NCBI GenBank assembly: GCA_963169105.1
Contig: OY720639.1
Coordinates: 85,976,593-86,040,592, forward strand
Direction: 5' to 3'
DNA: 64,000 bases
Source: Ceriagrion tenellum
Taxonomy: Eukaryota; Arthropoda; Insecta; Odonata; Coenagrionidae
Shown here: positions 45,106 to 57,489 of the stretch, piece by piece
How positions within the stretch are numbered: the stretch's first letter is position 1
Layout of the letters: every line of letters starts with the position of its first letter
Position numbers and translations under genes: made by a program
Notes under the pieces: generated by a model
What the model was told of the DNA's origin: nothing
Database searches by the model: none
Seen by the model: only the letters and a program-made list of their open reading frames with translations

Positions 45106-47559
45106 TCTCATATGTCCATTCAATTATGGATTATCACTCTAATGAAAAAAAGTAGGTTTGCGAAGAAATCTGCATTTAATTGCAGAATGAATCGTGAAAA
45201 TGGCGAGTTTGTAATAACCGTGAATTTAACTTCATTGAAGTGGTGACCACCGTGTTGTATCCAATTTCTTCCAGACTTCCATTGTTATTTTTCGATGCAA
45301 AATGCATATCGTAGTGGGAAATTGTACATACTTCAAATGTTACAGAGATCCAATCCTTGTGTGAGTGGTGCGCAGCGGTGTTGTCGCAGTTTGTGTTACC
45401 ATTCGCTCGTTGAGAAATGAGAGAGGCCCGGATCGGACATATGGTTAATGCTTCTATGATTCCGACGACCTCGCCCAAGCTGCTCGGATTTATCTATACG
45501 CTGCGGATTATGTAATGCAAAGCGACTGGTGCCTCCCCATTGCCACGCATGATTTCACTCGCTGCTACGGGGCTTAGAAGTTGAATGCGATCCACTCCTC
45601 TCGCATTTTGAAGGATTACGCGTTCTGTTCTTCGTTTTTTCCTTGTGGTGCTGTGGTGTGCCATGTATCCAGGGGTGATAAATTGTGGGGCAAATTAGAG
45701 AAGATTCATTATTTTTAATTAAATGGGAGTGATTAAAAGTATTATTTATCTTTTTTACCTGTGTGAAGATCGGTCGTGATATAGTAATAAATGATACCTT
45801 CTCATTTTCCATGTCCATGGGGCATGAATTTACTTTGGTCTGGGGACTCATTAGCTCATGGGGTGTATACAAGTACTTGTGCTGGTTGGCCACTCATCTC
45901 TGAAACCGTGAACACCGTTAATCTTCCGTTAGATTCGTGTGTACAACTTTCATTTGGGCATTTTTCAACTCTCGCGTGCCTTATCATCTATTGTGGTGTC
46001 ACCAAAGTCAGTTTGATTTGGTCGTGGTGAAAAGTCTGGGTGGACTTCTATAAATTCTGTCCTGTGCACGATTTAATATTCTTTAATTCTACTCGTAGAG
46101 ACTTTTCTTAGTATTTCCTTGCATCGTCCTTGAAATTCTCCCCAGCTTTCGGGTGTGTTTAGAGAAGGTGGAAAAAATTAATAGATACATGTATACACCG
46201 CATTTTCCAACGTTACGCAAATGTATTTATTTTCGTCAGGTTTACGATTAATTCTCAGTATTTACAAGAAATTGGTTATTTATATTCGGTACAATATTTC
46301 ACCAAAAAGTTATGCTGAAGGAAATTTACCTTATAGATTAGTTATTATTACAGTTTAGAGGAGTTTATTTTTTGTTCCCTCCCTCTCATATTAGATGTAA
46401 TTAAACTATTTTGACTGTGATTTTTTTAGCTTTCATGAATCGCTAACTTTTCCAGTGGTTACAAAAACTTAAGTGATGTTATAAACATTTTAAATTATAA
46501 TGTATTTTGCTTTCTCTTTTTTATTGATGGTCGTTCCTTGTTTAGTAATGTCCACCATTTCTGTGAATAGCTATTTCATTGGCCCGATTCTGAATCTATT
46601 TTTGTATCTTTAAGATTAAACTTGCACCAATTTTATTGCGTGATCTGACTGTGCATATAGTTGGTTCCTGGATTTTATTGATGATTTATGATGTGGTATT
46701 CTCTTTTTGAGATGCTGGAATGTTTGGGCTATGAACCTAGATATTGTCACAGTGATTAAAGACCATGGAATGTACGAAGTTAGCTTCATTTCTCGAATGT
46801 TTAACTCTACATCAATTTTTTTTCGAGCTTCTAAAATAGTGATAAAATGAAGTTTCCTCTTCATTTTAGATTTCGAGTTATTTACTTGGAAATAATTGCT
46901 CTCCTTAGGGTCAGAATACTTTAGTCCTATAGCCTTTATTTGCCCGGGCGGGGTATTGATGTATAGTTGACCACAGTAGGTACGGTGACTAGTACCCATC
47001 GCTTGTAGACGATAACGAAATGCTGCCTTTCCTGCTCACAGTCTGAAGGCTACTAGGATTGATCCGACTGACAGCGAGATAGGTGCATAGTTAAGTGGCA
47101 ATAATAACTACTAACAATATGTGGGGTCAATATAGACTTCACCTGGGTAGTGACAGAGTAGAAATGGCTGTATATTTGGCTACTCGGGTTGAAAAATGTA
47201 AATCTTAAGTAATCGCTCGATTAATATGTATATTTAATCGTAATAAGTAGAATCTTGCTTTTACTACCCCGTAGCTAAGAAATTTTTCTGGTAGAAATCA
47301 ACCCATATGTGTTATCCTATTCAACAAATTTCTTGCAAAGACTGAAATTATTGAGATTTTTGTGATCATTGAACATAATTTCAGCTATTCATGAAAAGTA
47401 GAATAGAATAGATTATTATGCTCTGGGTTTCCCCGTAAGAGCGAAAAAAGAAAATGCATATAAAACCCTGCTTTGAACGAAAAAAACAACACAAATATAT
47501 ATACCTGGCCTACATCTCACAGTGATGAAAAACAAAAAATTTCAGTCAGAGATAATTAA
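45106..47559. other. No gene recognised
   Basis: Frames at 45176-45478, 45555-45893, 45791-46030 and 46616-46999 lack domains and partly overlap on opposite strands. Mostly AT-rich. Confidence 0.5.
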
Positions 47560-47990
47560 CACTAAAAACAATGGAAAATATAATATATAACAAAGGAAGA
47601 TATAATATCAATCACATAGAGAGAACAAACATTCAATAATTTCTCCGATCATTTTGGAAACGGAATTCTATAACAGGATACATATTTCTATTATTGGCAT
47701 ATATGCTGCTTATGGTAATAATTAAAAAGTTTTTCCTTAAAAACAGACAGTAAGAAGAATTTTTTATAGCAAATGGCAAGGAACTCCAGAGATTAGAACC
47801 AGAAATGAGAAATGATTTAAGGTATGTATTTGTCCGAGATATAGGGCGTAAGAGGTAGGAGGGGTCAGTTCTAATGGTTCTAAGAACAGAGACTGATTTG
47901 CATTTGAACATGGAATAGAGATAGACTGGATGTTTATTGCAGAAAAGAGTGAAGCGAAACGGCCCAAGTAAATATTTCCTCCGATAAGAG
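47560..47990 (-). mobile_element. LINE C-terminal fragment (CR1/Jockey type)
   Basis: Minus-strand frame 47633-47911 reads TDPSYLLRPISRTNTYLKSF, then GSNLWSSLPFAIKNSSYCLF and LRKNF, the typical end of ORF2 ('LWNSLP...F...L'). Upstream, 47764-47967 in another frame gives a frameshifted continuation. The 3' UTR side is AT-rich. Confidence 0.75.
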
Positions 47991-48150
47991 GTTTTAAGTA
48001 GCTAGTTGTTGACGGTAAAAATTCAGTTAATGCTCTATATCCGATAACAAATTATTATATACGGGACTTCTTCGTTCCCTGTTATACATGAATTTGTTTT
48101 TTACCGCCATTTTCTTACGAGCTTACGTTTTTTTTTCTTAATTCTTTTCA
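47991..48150. other. Pyrimidine-rich sequence before candidate exon
   Basis: TTTTTTTTTCTTAATTCTTTTCAG ends at 48151 (runs split here: T9, then CTTAATTCTTTTCAG). It would make a strong 3' splice site. Confidence 0.3.
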
Positions 48151-48151
48151 G

Positions 48152-48296
48152 AGGAATGTCTGCAGCAATCACCTGTGGATAGTGAATGCGTGCGAGGACG
48201 GTTCTGGACACAGGAGGAGTGCCTTCGAACCCCGGTTGGGGATATCGGCAAGGGAAGCCATCGACCAACGCCCAGATAGCGGGGACAGCGATTTCG
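48152..48296 (+). other. Candidate host exon, 145 bp, speculative
   Basis: Bounded by a strong polypyrimidine-AG acceptor (ends 48151) and a GTGAGT donor (48297). It is GC-richer than its surroundings. One frame stays open throughout (starts RNVCSNHLWIVNACEDG). A second frame, starting ECLQQSPVDSECVRGRF, is open until a stop near the donor, and the minus strand is also open. No domain was recognised and no neighbouring exon was found, so it may be chance or part of an unrecognised repeat. Confidence 0.22.
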
Positions 48297-49862
48297 GTGA
48301 GTTTTGGTCTTTCAGTATTTACTCGTTTGCCGCAGTTGTGAGCGTGGTAACGCGGCGAGAGGAATAAGCGCCCTCCCTGCGGACGCCGTGTATTCACGCC
48401 GGGGTGGAGTATTCGCGTAGGAGTTTTTGTCTATGGAAGATTCCACTGCGATTTTGTGGATCAAAATTGATACTAAATTTCTCCTTTTCAATTATAATGT
48501 TGGGGCCAAGATTTTGTCGAATTTCATTGCGAAAGTTGGAGGATTTCGTTCAAATATTTTGCGATTCCTTTGAGCATGATATTTTTCTGTTTAAACCAGT
48601 GCAGCTCCGTGATAGCATCTCCAGGAAACTACGCATTCCTTGTTGTTCCGTGAACATTCTACAGTGTAGCGGAATGAGTATAAATCATTGAATGAGCTTT
48701 CTATATCAAGTTTTTTGCTATAATCTGAACAATCCCCATAAGAGCCCATGTTAAAATATCCACTTTTAAGGCTGAATTACAGTCAAACTAGCCTGGAAAA
48801 CATCTATTTTATTTTATCTTAGTTTATACAACGCACTTCAAAGATGCTACAATAAAGTTTTCAGAAAATCTGGAATAAGTGACTCTGACGCCAGAGACAC
48901 CTTAAACTTGGTGTTGTTCACCCATGCAGCCTCCTCGTCATTTCTTCGGAAGTGTGCCGTGCCTATTTGTGACGATGAGTCACGGTGCATGACTCTCTTT
49001 AAGGCTGCGGTAGGTGTCAGTGCACGTACATACACTCGCAGAGGAAAACCACTCGCATTTACTAACAGATTCCTTCTATGGGTTTCTCACACCTACTAGT
49101 GACACCTTGGGGCTGTATGCTGGAGATAGAAGTTTTCTCGTGGATGAGGAGAAATAATTGGCCAACCAGAGGGTCGATTCTGGGACCTTGTGATGATTAT
49201 CGCTTGCAAAAATAAGTAGTATTTTTCGTAACTAAGGATTTCTTCCTGCAAAATAGGGTGGGAAAAAAACTTTCCGTTCAGGTGTGGAAAAAATGTATAT
49301 CGCTCAGTTTCTTCTCTTCAATATTGATGAGAAGTCGCGTAATGCCTGCTCGTGATAATTATTTCTAAATATCATAAGATGTATTCATGCGATACTTCAA
49401 CGAAACCTTTCATAATTTGCTATATTCGAATGCGATAATTATCTCGATATTTCGAGATTATATCCCCAGGGAGCGTTATTCGAGGCTAAATGCGTCGACA
49501 AATCAAAGAATAGCTATCGTAGAGTAGAGAAATCTGAGATCCTTCATCTCGTAGAGTAGTTGTACTCTTAGGCTTTCGCAGCCTCGAGTCGCTCGGAAGA
49601 GAATTCATTGAGTTCTGAAGATTACTGTGTTGAGTCATTGTCTTCGTCAGGCTATGGAGGAGATGAAAAGCTGCTATGTGTTTCAATCGTTTCCGAGGAA
49701 ACCCTGAATGAACGCTGCGGAAATACCCGAAATATATTGCTTTCTTGTGAAATTCCTCGTTCGATGAGGAGCGTGAGGTACGGCGCATCAGCTTGGATGA
49801 ATAGGGGTAGGTGAGCAATTGAACCCATGTATGATCATTCTGTCCATGAAGAAAATGCTTGC
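48297..49862. other. No gene recognised
   Basis: Motif-free frames only. The stretch 49150-49210 matches 26110-26175 and includes a T-arm-like CCAGA...TCTGG, possibly a decayed SINE. Confidence 0.45.
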
Positions 49863-50525
49863 TTAAGGTAGTTTGAGCGATTTATCATTTCGCCTATAAA
49901 TCAACAAATTTTGTCTCATTTTTAAGAAAAATATCTCACCCTTCCAAAATTACCGAAATATCAGCTCCTTACCGAACTACGTATCGAGATTTTTGACCGA
50001 TGATGCCAGCTCTTTTACATGGGAAATGGTACGTGTATGCACTCTAGAGAGACCTGATTTCTTTAAATGGGGAATATCTAACACCTAGATCTCGTCTCAA
50101 ATATTTAGAATAAGTAGTTTGTATGTTGTCTTAAGTATTTTTGAAAATAAATCATATTGTCGCCGCAGTAATTTTTTCAGGATCCTGGAACACCTTCCGC
50201 TGTGAAGGGGTTTTAACGTACCGCTTGAAGAAAATGAGTCAAGCTAAAGACTTATTTAGATTGAAAATGACAATACCAATGAGTTGGTTTTGGCATTATT
50301 AATTCAACAATGGACTTCCACAAGGTTACGCCTGAAAAGAATGAATTCGCTTAGTTAGATATTTTTATTTAATAGCTGAGAATTTAAGTCGTATAAAAGT
50401 ATGTTATTTCACCATTTAGACTGCAATATTTAATTGATGCTGCCTGCAGCTTCTGAAATTAAAACGTGCAATTCGAATATGATCTCCATTATGACTAGAG
50501 AGATCTCTCGCTCAGACTATCTTAT
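49863..50525 (+). mobile_element. TTAA MITE, copy 3, with internal insertion
   Basis: Left end TTAAGGTAGTTTGAGCGA; right end CGCTCAGACTATCTTA, with the terminal TTAA changed. It is about 100 bp longer than other copies because of an inserted segment at about 50250-50355, which contains TTCAACAATGGACTTCCACA, resembling the flank of the hammerhead-like elements. Confidence 0.85.
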
Positions 50526-51539
50526 CTCTGTCGGATGCTTCAGAAGGTGACAAAGGCATGCGAATTTCGGGGGAAATGTCGTAGAATGTATGTACAGCTT
50601 ATCAGAGAGTGAACGGTTGTCAAATAAGGAAAACATCGCACTTAGTTCAAGTGCACGTATTCCCACCTTATTTTTGTTTATTGTAACATAAATGTTATTA
50701 GATACTCAGGCTGTACGTATTGAAATTAGTTTCCAGCGTAATACTATGGGCGCGTAATACATAATTAAATGAAACATTAGCATTTCTTTACTTATCGCGA
50801 CCAGATTTATACGCTTGAGACGTCATAAATGCGTGCGGGTTTGCGTCGGTTGGCTGTAGCGTTAGCTCTCTCTCACGAACTCCGTTTTTTTAACACCCAT
50901 CTCCACCATGTGGTAGAAATAAGACGACGGTAAACAGTGACGTGTACGTTGTTGCGAATTATTTCTGCTAATGGAGGAAGTAAGGCGGGGTGAATAGATT
51001 TTCGTGTGGTGTATTGGTAACAGACTCTACTGGTGTTGAATTATGACGGCGAAAGTATTGAAGGGCAAAATTTGGATCTATATAAATATATTTAATTCTC
51101 CTCATGTCATAAAAATGAGGAAGACTATTCGTATTTTTATAGAGTTCTCAAGATTTTGATTTCTAGCTTACGCCAAAATTCAATATTTGACCACAATCGT
51201 AATGCGACTCACAATTACTCGGGAACGCATCACGTCATTCACGATTGACAGACAGAAAGCGTCAGTTCTCCCTCCCTCAGCTGCAGCAGGTCAATACGCG
51301 TCGAAATTTGAAAATTAGGAAACTCCAACGCGTCCTGCGTTGGAGGTCTTGCTTCCGATTGGCCGCGTATCTAGCGGCAAAGTAAATATGGGTGAATGAA
51401 AAAGTCGCTTCAGGATGTGACACCGCGACCCTGTGAGTAAAAAAAGCAAATTTCGACATTTTTATTTTATTAAACAAAAAGTATTCTACCGGTACAGGTA
51501 GATTTTGCTTAATGTCAAGAGAATCTCCTCCCGGTCCTC
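50526..51539. other. No gene recognised
   Basis: An 89-residue minus frame at 51277-51546 has no domain. No element ends recognised. Confidence 0.5.
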
Positions 51540-52260
51540 TACACATTCAGGGGCCCATCACCCTCCAGCATATCCTTTTTCGCCTCAGCACATGGCATAC
51601 CCTTCTTCATCCCGTCCATGGAACCTATTCTCGTTCTTCACCTTCCCCGCTTGCCCAGCATCCTTCCCTCTATCACACTCTTGAGCAACCCATCGCCCTT
51701 TATGACACCCTTCAGCTATCTACCCTGCATATCCCGGGTTTCATTCAGAAGTTTCCTTTCCTCGCCCACCATCTCAAGCACTTCCTCGTTAGTCTTCCTT
51801 TCCGTCCACCTCAGCTTCTCCATCCTTCTCCACACCCACATATCAAATGCCTGCAGCCTATTCTCGTCCTCTTTTCTGAGGGTCCTCGTTTCTACCCCAT
51901 ACAACTCTACGCTCCATAACCAGCTCTTCACCAGCCTCTTCTTCACATCCTTACCCGAGGTCCTCGTCATCAGCTCCCTTTTATTACTAAACGCCTCCTT
52001 AGCTAGCGCTATTCTCTTCCGTATGTCTTTGCTACTATCCGTTTCTCCCTAGCGTTCTATCTAAGGATTTAAAATGCTCTACTTGTTCGAGTTTATGTCC
52101 TCCAACTTTTATCACTAGCTTCGCTTTCTTTGTCCTATAGAATCTCATTACTTTTGTTTTCTTATGATTTATCTTCATTCCGAATATCCCGCACTGTCTT
52201 TCTAAAGCATCTACCATGGCTTGAATTCCCTTCGAAGACCCTTTATTTGATTGCTTAAAG
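51540..52260 (-). mobile_element. RTE-like LINE family 2, diverged copy
   Basis: Minus strand: NHKKTKVMRFYRTKKAK and GGHKLEQVEHFKSLD (52035-52217), then KKRLVKSWLWSVELYGVETR, LQAFDMWVWRRMEKLRWTER and VLEMVGEERKLL (51716-51970). Frameshifts and stops separate the blocks. It reaches further upstream than the copies at 16335 and 26385. Confidence 0.88.
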
Positions 52261-53200
52261 AAATTAACCTGCGCTGTTTAGCCTTAGCTATAAGAAAACA
52301 AGATTCAAAGTATATCTACGCTTACTTAATACCCTGCAAGCCACCTCAAGGGTGTGTGGCGGGGGGTGAGTCATCATGAACATGCCTAGCACTAAAATCT
52401 ATCAAATCTTTTTTGACTTTGACTATTTTTGCAGCAGAAACCTGTCAATACTTCGAAATTTTGCCAAAATGCACTACTTAATAGATATGCTACCAATGTT
52501 GCGGATAATACTAGTATCAATATACTCTGCAACCATCTAAATGAACCTACGTGCAATAGTTATACATGAAACATGCATGGCTTGCTGTTGTAGCAACGGA
52601 GGGGATTAAAAAACGAACTTTGCGTAGCAAATTACATAATTAGCTCTACTACTTGTCAACAAAGCAAGTTAAAGTCTCATATATAGCTAATTTGGTTTCA
52701 TATCGTTCGTGGGAAAGACTACACTTCAAACTAGTCTGTTCTACTGTCCACTTACATAATTTTATTTTATACAAAATGTGCAGATTTTTCGACGAATACC
52801 TTAGTAATAAGCCCTCAATAATAAGTAATGAGACCCACATAATGCAATTGCTATTGAATGACCGCTTTTTGACTTCAGTAGTTGCTGTAATTTGATCACA
52901 ACTCGAAACTTAAGGTAAGGAAGATGCTTAACTTTTTTATTCATTTTTCCGAGAGATTTTGCTTCTTCTCAAGAAAGTTTTTCGGTAACAAATGGCATTC
53001 TAAATAGAATGATCAATACCCAGTTTCCCTATGTTTAATCCGTTACGCATTTATCGCCGTGTGATTTCATTCTTTGGGGAAATTAATGTCGTGGAAAGAT
53101 TTGATTTTGTTGTTAAAATCTACTGTAGAGGACATGCTTTTTTTATAAATACCCAGAATATGAATTAAATGACGTGGAAATCATTTTTACGGTGAATTGA
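52261..53200. other. No gene recognised; possible LINE 3' hairpin at 52335
   Basis: TACCCTGCAAGCCACCTCAA then GTGTGTGGCGGGGGGT (52329-52367) resembles the conserved 3' stem of CR1-type LINEs and the LINE A 3' end at 57510. The rest is AT-rich. Confidence 0.4.
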
Positions 53201-54263
53201 CAGGGTGTCCACTGACCGGGAAAATCCGGAATTATTCGTGACTTTCTTGCACCGGGAAATGTTCGTGGATTAATCGTAAATTTCTGGTTTGAGTTTGGAA
53301 TTGTAATAACTAGCTAACCCGTGCGAATATTTCGCACAGTATGCAACTTCTTCCTGTTTCTTCCTTCTCTCTTCCTGTTCTTCTACCTGTTTCTTCCCAT
53401 GGACAATTATATGTTATTTATGTTTGTGTCAAAGATACATAACGTAAACGGTAAACGGTTACAATGATTGCATGTAGAATGAAAACAATCTAACTAAACG
53501 ATGTGTTAATAGATGGCGCCTCCTACAGTCTTTTAAGCACGTAACCATAGCCAACATATTAGTTGATTATATTGTCAACAGATGGCACTGTTAATTTTTA
53601 TGATTTTTTGCCAAATTTTTAACTTTCAATTTTTTAATAAGAACTTTAAATTTAAAACATTTGTCTATTTTGCGTCAATAGCGGGGAACATAAGCTTTAA
53701 AATGTTTGACTCATTAATTTTTATGAAGAATTATGGGAGTTATGGTGTTGCGACAAGGAAAAACATGATCATCATTTCATGACAAAAAATCCTTATTTTT
53801 ACAAATAAAATCAACAACGACGACTTAAATATATCTGTTATTTGATAACTGTACATGATGTAATGGATTTTCCGTCGGTATGAATAAATAAATCAAAGAT
53901 GAAAACTTTGTAGAGAAAGTAAGGTAGAAAAACTTAGAGAAAGCCTACTTCTGGTTTAGTCTTCTTAAAACCGATATAAAACTTATTATTACCTATAAAA
54001 CTACACATTTGATTACTTTATTTTAACACTTATTTATTATTTTATTATTTATAATTATTTAATGATTTTATTCTTGGGTTGGGGCTCTCTATTCTTGCTT
54101 GTGGGTTTAGTTAGAAAATTCCATGTTCTACGTAGAACTTGAAAAACATCACTTTGGCTCATATAAACACCGCGATATTATAATCTGGAATTTTGTATAA
54201 ATTTCGCCTTGAAAACCAGGAATTATGCTTGAATTTAATATTTTGGCTTTAGTGGACTCCCTG
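53201..54263. mobile_element. hAT-like MITE interrupted by another insertion
   Basis: Left CAGGGTGTCCACT and right AGTGGACTCCCTG are inverted with one mismatch in 13. CAGGG ends suggest a hAT-type element, which is inference. The interior between about 53310 and 54175 begins ACTAGCTAACCCGTGCGAA and looks like a separate element. No clear 8-bp target duplication remains (TGAATTGA versus ATTAGCCT). Confidence 0.6.
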
Positions 54264-54289
54264 ATTAGCCTGTAAACAGTGACTACGAG

Positions 54290-54852
54290 TTAAGGTAGTT
54301 CGAGCGAAAAATCATTTTACTTAAAAATCAATGATTTTGGTCTCATTTTAAATAGAAATATCTCGCCTATCCATTGACACCAAAAATTCTACCCCTTACC
54401 ACATTACTTTCCGAGATGTTTGCCATAAAATACCAGCCCTTTTACATGGGAAATGGTACGTGTGTGCACTCTAGAGAGACATTATTTACAAAATGAGGAA
54501 TTTCTAACACTTAGATGTCGTCAAAAAACTAACAGTGTGTAGTTGGTATGTTTTCTCAACTATTTTTGAGATCTAATCATATTTTCACTGCAGTCGGTTC
54601 TTGGGTATCATAAAAAGCCTTCTGTTTTGAAGGAGTTTCAAGCGCACCGCGCGAAAGAAATGAGTCAAGTTAGAGACTTACGCATATATTTTCATGTGAT
54701 TACGTACAATTTCTGTCATATTAAACTATATTTTTGCACCATTAATAGTGCAATATTTAATTGAAGTGTCCCACAGCTGGTGAAATTAAAACTTATAATT
54801 CGAATATGGTCTCCATTATGATTAGGGAACTATCTCGCTCGGACTACCTTAA
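54290..54852 (+). mobile_element. TTAA-flanked MITE, copy 4
   Basis: TTAAGGTAGTTCGAGCGAAA at the left and CGCTCGGACTACCTTAA at the right, both flanked by TTAA. 563 bp, complete, same interior as copies 1-3. Confidence 0.93.
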
Positions 54853-55352
54853 ATCTATGGTTGACCAGAATTTGGATTGCGAAATATTCTTGACCGCCAT
54901 TGTGTGTCCGACGGGCGGACAAAAGATCGCTTGAATTCTTGGGTGGGGGGAGGCCCGCTTCCTCAATTTTCCGCGCTTGGCTGGGCCCGCTGAGCTGCTC
55001 GGTCGAGGCCCCGGGCCTAAATAAGAAAAAGGCGCCCACTTAATACCTCGTCTTTGGCCTGGTCTAGTCCTGCCTGATGGTCGGAAGCTTTTCTGAAGTG
55101 GATGCGTAATGAATGTCGTCAGAATGTCCTTGAGCCCCGTGGAAGTGTTTGAACAATAGGCCAGATTCTTGCTGTCGGAATCCTTTTATGATGACTCGAG
55201 GTCTGTTTCTTCGTCATGATAAGCGGCCGAGAGGTTGCCGCTGCGAATTTGTCATCGCTTCCTCGTAGTCACTTCTGTCCTGGGTAATTCTTGTGGTGTA
55301 CAATGAGGTTGAGAACCGTGGGGGGTTCAGCATATGTATTAATTTATATCAC
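54853..55352. other. No gene recognised; GC-richer islet
   Basis: A GC-rich stretch at 54870-55030 gives a 69-residue minus frame without motif. Confidence 0.5.
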
Positions 55353-55458
55353 TTAAGGTGTTCGGTTCGCGAATCGTGAGTCATTGAGTGCACATTTCAA
55401 TGACTTTTCAAAAAATCGCAGTTAGTCGAAAAAAATTCTTGGAGCACAGTTCACTTGA
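55353..55458. mobile_element. Short TTAA-type MITE, copy 1
   Basis: ACTTAAGGTGTTCGG at the left and GTTCACTTGAGT at the right are imperfect inverted ends. The interior TTGAGTGCACATTTC and GTCGAAAAAAATTCTT match 61956-62051. Confidence 0.6.
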
Positions 55459-55810
55459 GTACATCTATTTATTTGATGGAATGACGTTACATATTGAGAA
55501 ATAACGTTACATATTGTAAATTAGTAATTCAAGAATTACATTTTTAAATTTTCTCCTCAACTATCGCATCGTAATGACTTGGGTTTACGGCACGGGATTC
55601 GAAACTTAAGCGAAAATTGTGTCTAAATAAGTGCACTGTATTCGGCGTGATACCTTGGTATTAATTATGAACCATTATAATAATATGAAACGTTCGTTTT
55701 CGCTTTTAGGAGGAAACTGTGCCTATGTAAACGAATAATTTCGAAATATGAGTCTAGATCCTCGAGGGTACCTGTAAATATAGCGTTCAGTTGCCGATAA
55801 ACCAAGGGGA
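55459..55810. other. No gene recognised
   Basis: AT-rich. ACGTTACATATTG is directly repeated at 55486 and 55505. Confidence 0.5.
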
Positions 55811-56108
55811 TTGGGTTGGTGTGGTGGCTAGAGTACTGGCTGACCATACGGACGGCCAAGGTTCAAATCCCTGCAGAGGAGGATGTTTTTCAGAGGAATT
55901 CCGATCCCTACTTGAGTGCCTTGTGGAGGGCGCTTAAGTTCAGTACTTCGTCTGTCGGATGACCTTAAACCGTGGTACCCTAGGCGCCTTTAGTTAAGAG
56001 CAGGCTATTGCCAACGCCGGGTTTCTACCCACCCTTCCTCTCTACTTATCCCCTATGGCGCAAATGACCTTAGCCGTCGGTCGCCTCCCCAAATATCCAA
56101 TCCAATCC
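55811..56108 (+). mobile_element. tRNA-derived SINE family 2, complete copy
   Basis: Box A TGGCTAGAGTACTGG and box B GGTTCAAATCC lie about 30 bp apart in a tRNA-like head, followed by a ~230-bp body ending CGGTCGCCTCCCCAAATATC. It is the uninterrupted counterpart of 30623-31476. Confidence 0.88.
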
Positions 56109-56840
56109 GAGAAACCAAATCGGTAACATGCAATTTTTTCTCTCTTAAACATTCATATTACTAGTAAGTACACGTTTTCAAATTTGTAATCTGTACATAC
56201 ACGCACAATCAACAAAGCGCAAATCTGTACATATACGAGAATCGCTCCTACCACCTGAAGTAGTATTTTTTTAAAAAGTTTCTCCGGCAATAAAAGCGAT
56301 CAGCGTGTTCGGTTTAGGAAGAAACTTACCGGAGGTACCTTATGTAAGGATATTAAACAGCGGCGTAACGAAAGGGGGTTGGGTTACAATGACCCCCCTC
56401 GACATTATGTTGCGGATGGTTCCTAAACATGTGAAGAAGGGCGTGCATAAGGCGACATACACGACTACCGCAATAAAATACGACACCCCAGTGGGATTGG
56501 GCTTCGGTACAATCTAAAGCTGAAAACTGAAACGGGAAATCTCAATTCCGAGTTTGACAAACATATTTTAGGATTTTGAAAGGGCTGTTTTAAAGCTTGA
56601 AAAAAATTGTTGGAAAGCGCTTGCCCCTCCTTTAATCCGCGACGTTGTTACGCCGCTAGACGTAACGAAAAATTTTATTGTGGAGTGATGCGTTGTATCG
56701 TGTCCCCTAAATTTCTCTTTCTTACTCGGGGAAGTTTTTAAATAAAATTTCTTCTAATAAAAAGCTTTTCTCTCCATGTTCGGCCTCATTTAAAATGACC
56801 TCAAGGAAAACCCTACGGTGCACATTTCGTCTTTGAAATG
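56109..56840. other. No gene recognised
   Basis: A 70-residue frame at 56305-56517 has no motif. Nothing else is supported. Confidence 0.5.
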
Positions 56841-57140
56841 GGTTATTCATTTGTGTCGTCATTATGCAGCCGAATAGAGGCTCAACTGGACGACCCAAAT
56901 GCCATCACTTATCTTCATTTATCTCATCGTTATGATTTTACCCTGTAATTATAAATGCTTAATCGTTCGATTGGCAAGGGAATAAGGGGACAAGGTTATT
57001 CATTTGTGTCGTCATTATGCAGCCGAATAGAGGCTCAACTGGACGACCCAAATGCCATCACTTATCTTCATTTATCTCATCGTTATAATTTTACCCTGTA
57101 ATTATAAATGCTTAATCGTTCGATTGGCAAGGGAACAAGG
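56841..57140. repeat. Recent 153-bp tandem duplication
   Basis: The unit starting GGTTATTCATTTGTGTCGTC occurs at 56841 and 56994 with only about two differences over roughly 145 bp (TATGATTTTA versus TATAATTTTA, AATAAGG versus AACAAGG). Confidence 0.95.
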
Positions 57141-57489
57141 ACATTCTCATCACATTTCATAAGATCTGAGGCGTATTATGATGAGAATTTCCTTGCTCAT
57201 TCCCCTACCTCTGAGTTGCCCTTTTTTAGTGTGTGAATTTGCGACTCGATAATGGGTAGTTAGCGCTGTGTCGTCGTCGTTGTGATGAGTAACTGCCTGC
57301 TCGTCTCGAATTTTATCCATTGAACGATTTCCGTTCCCTGTGAAAGTTGAGTACGAGAGTGTTGTATGTATTGTTATGAATTCTCTCCGTGAACATTTTG
57401 GTGATAGGTGCTGCCCCATAATCCACTGAACTCTTTCCCACGACTGCTTCATTATATTTTTTGGACAGGTTAACCGAACGCTTCTGCGT
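57141..57489. other. No gene recognised
   Basis: A 100-residue minus frame at 57150-57452 has no recognised domain. Confidence 0.5.
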
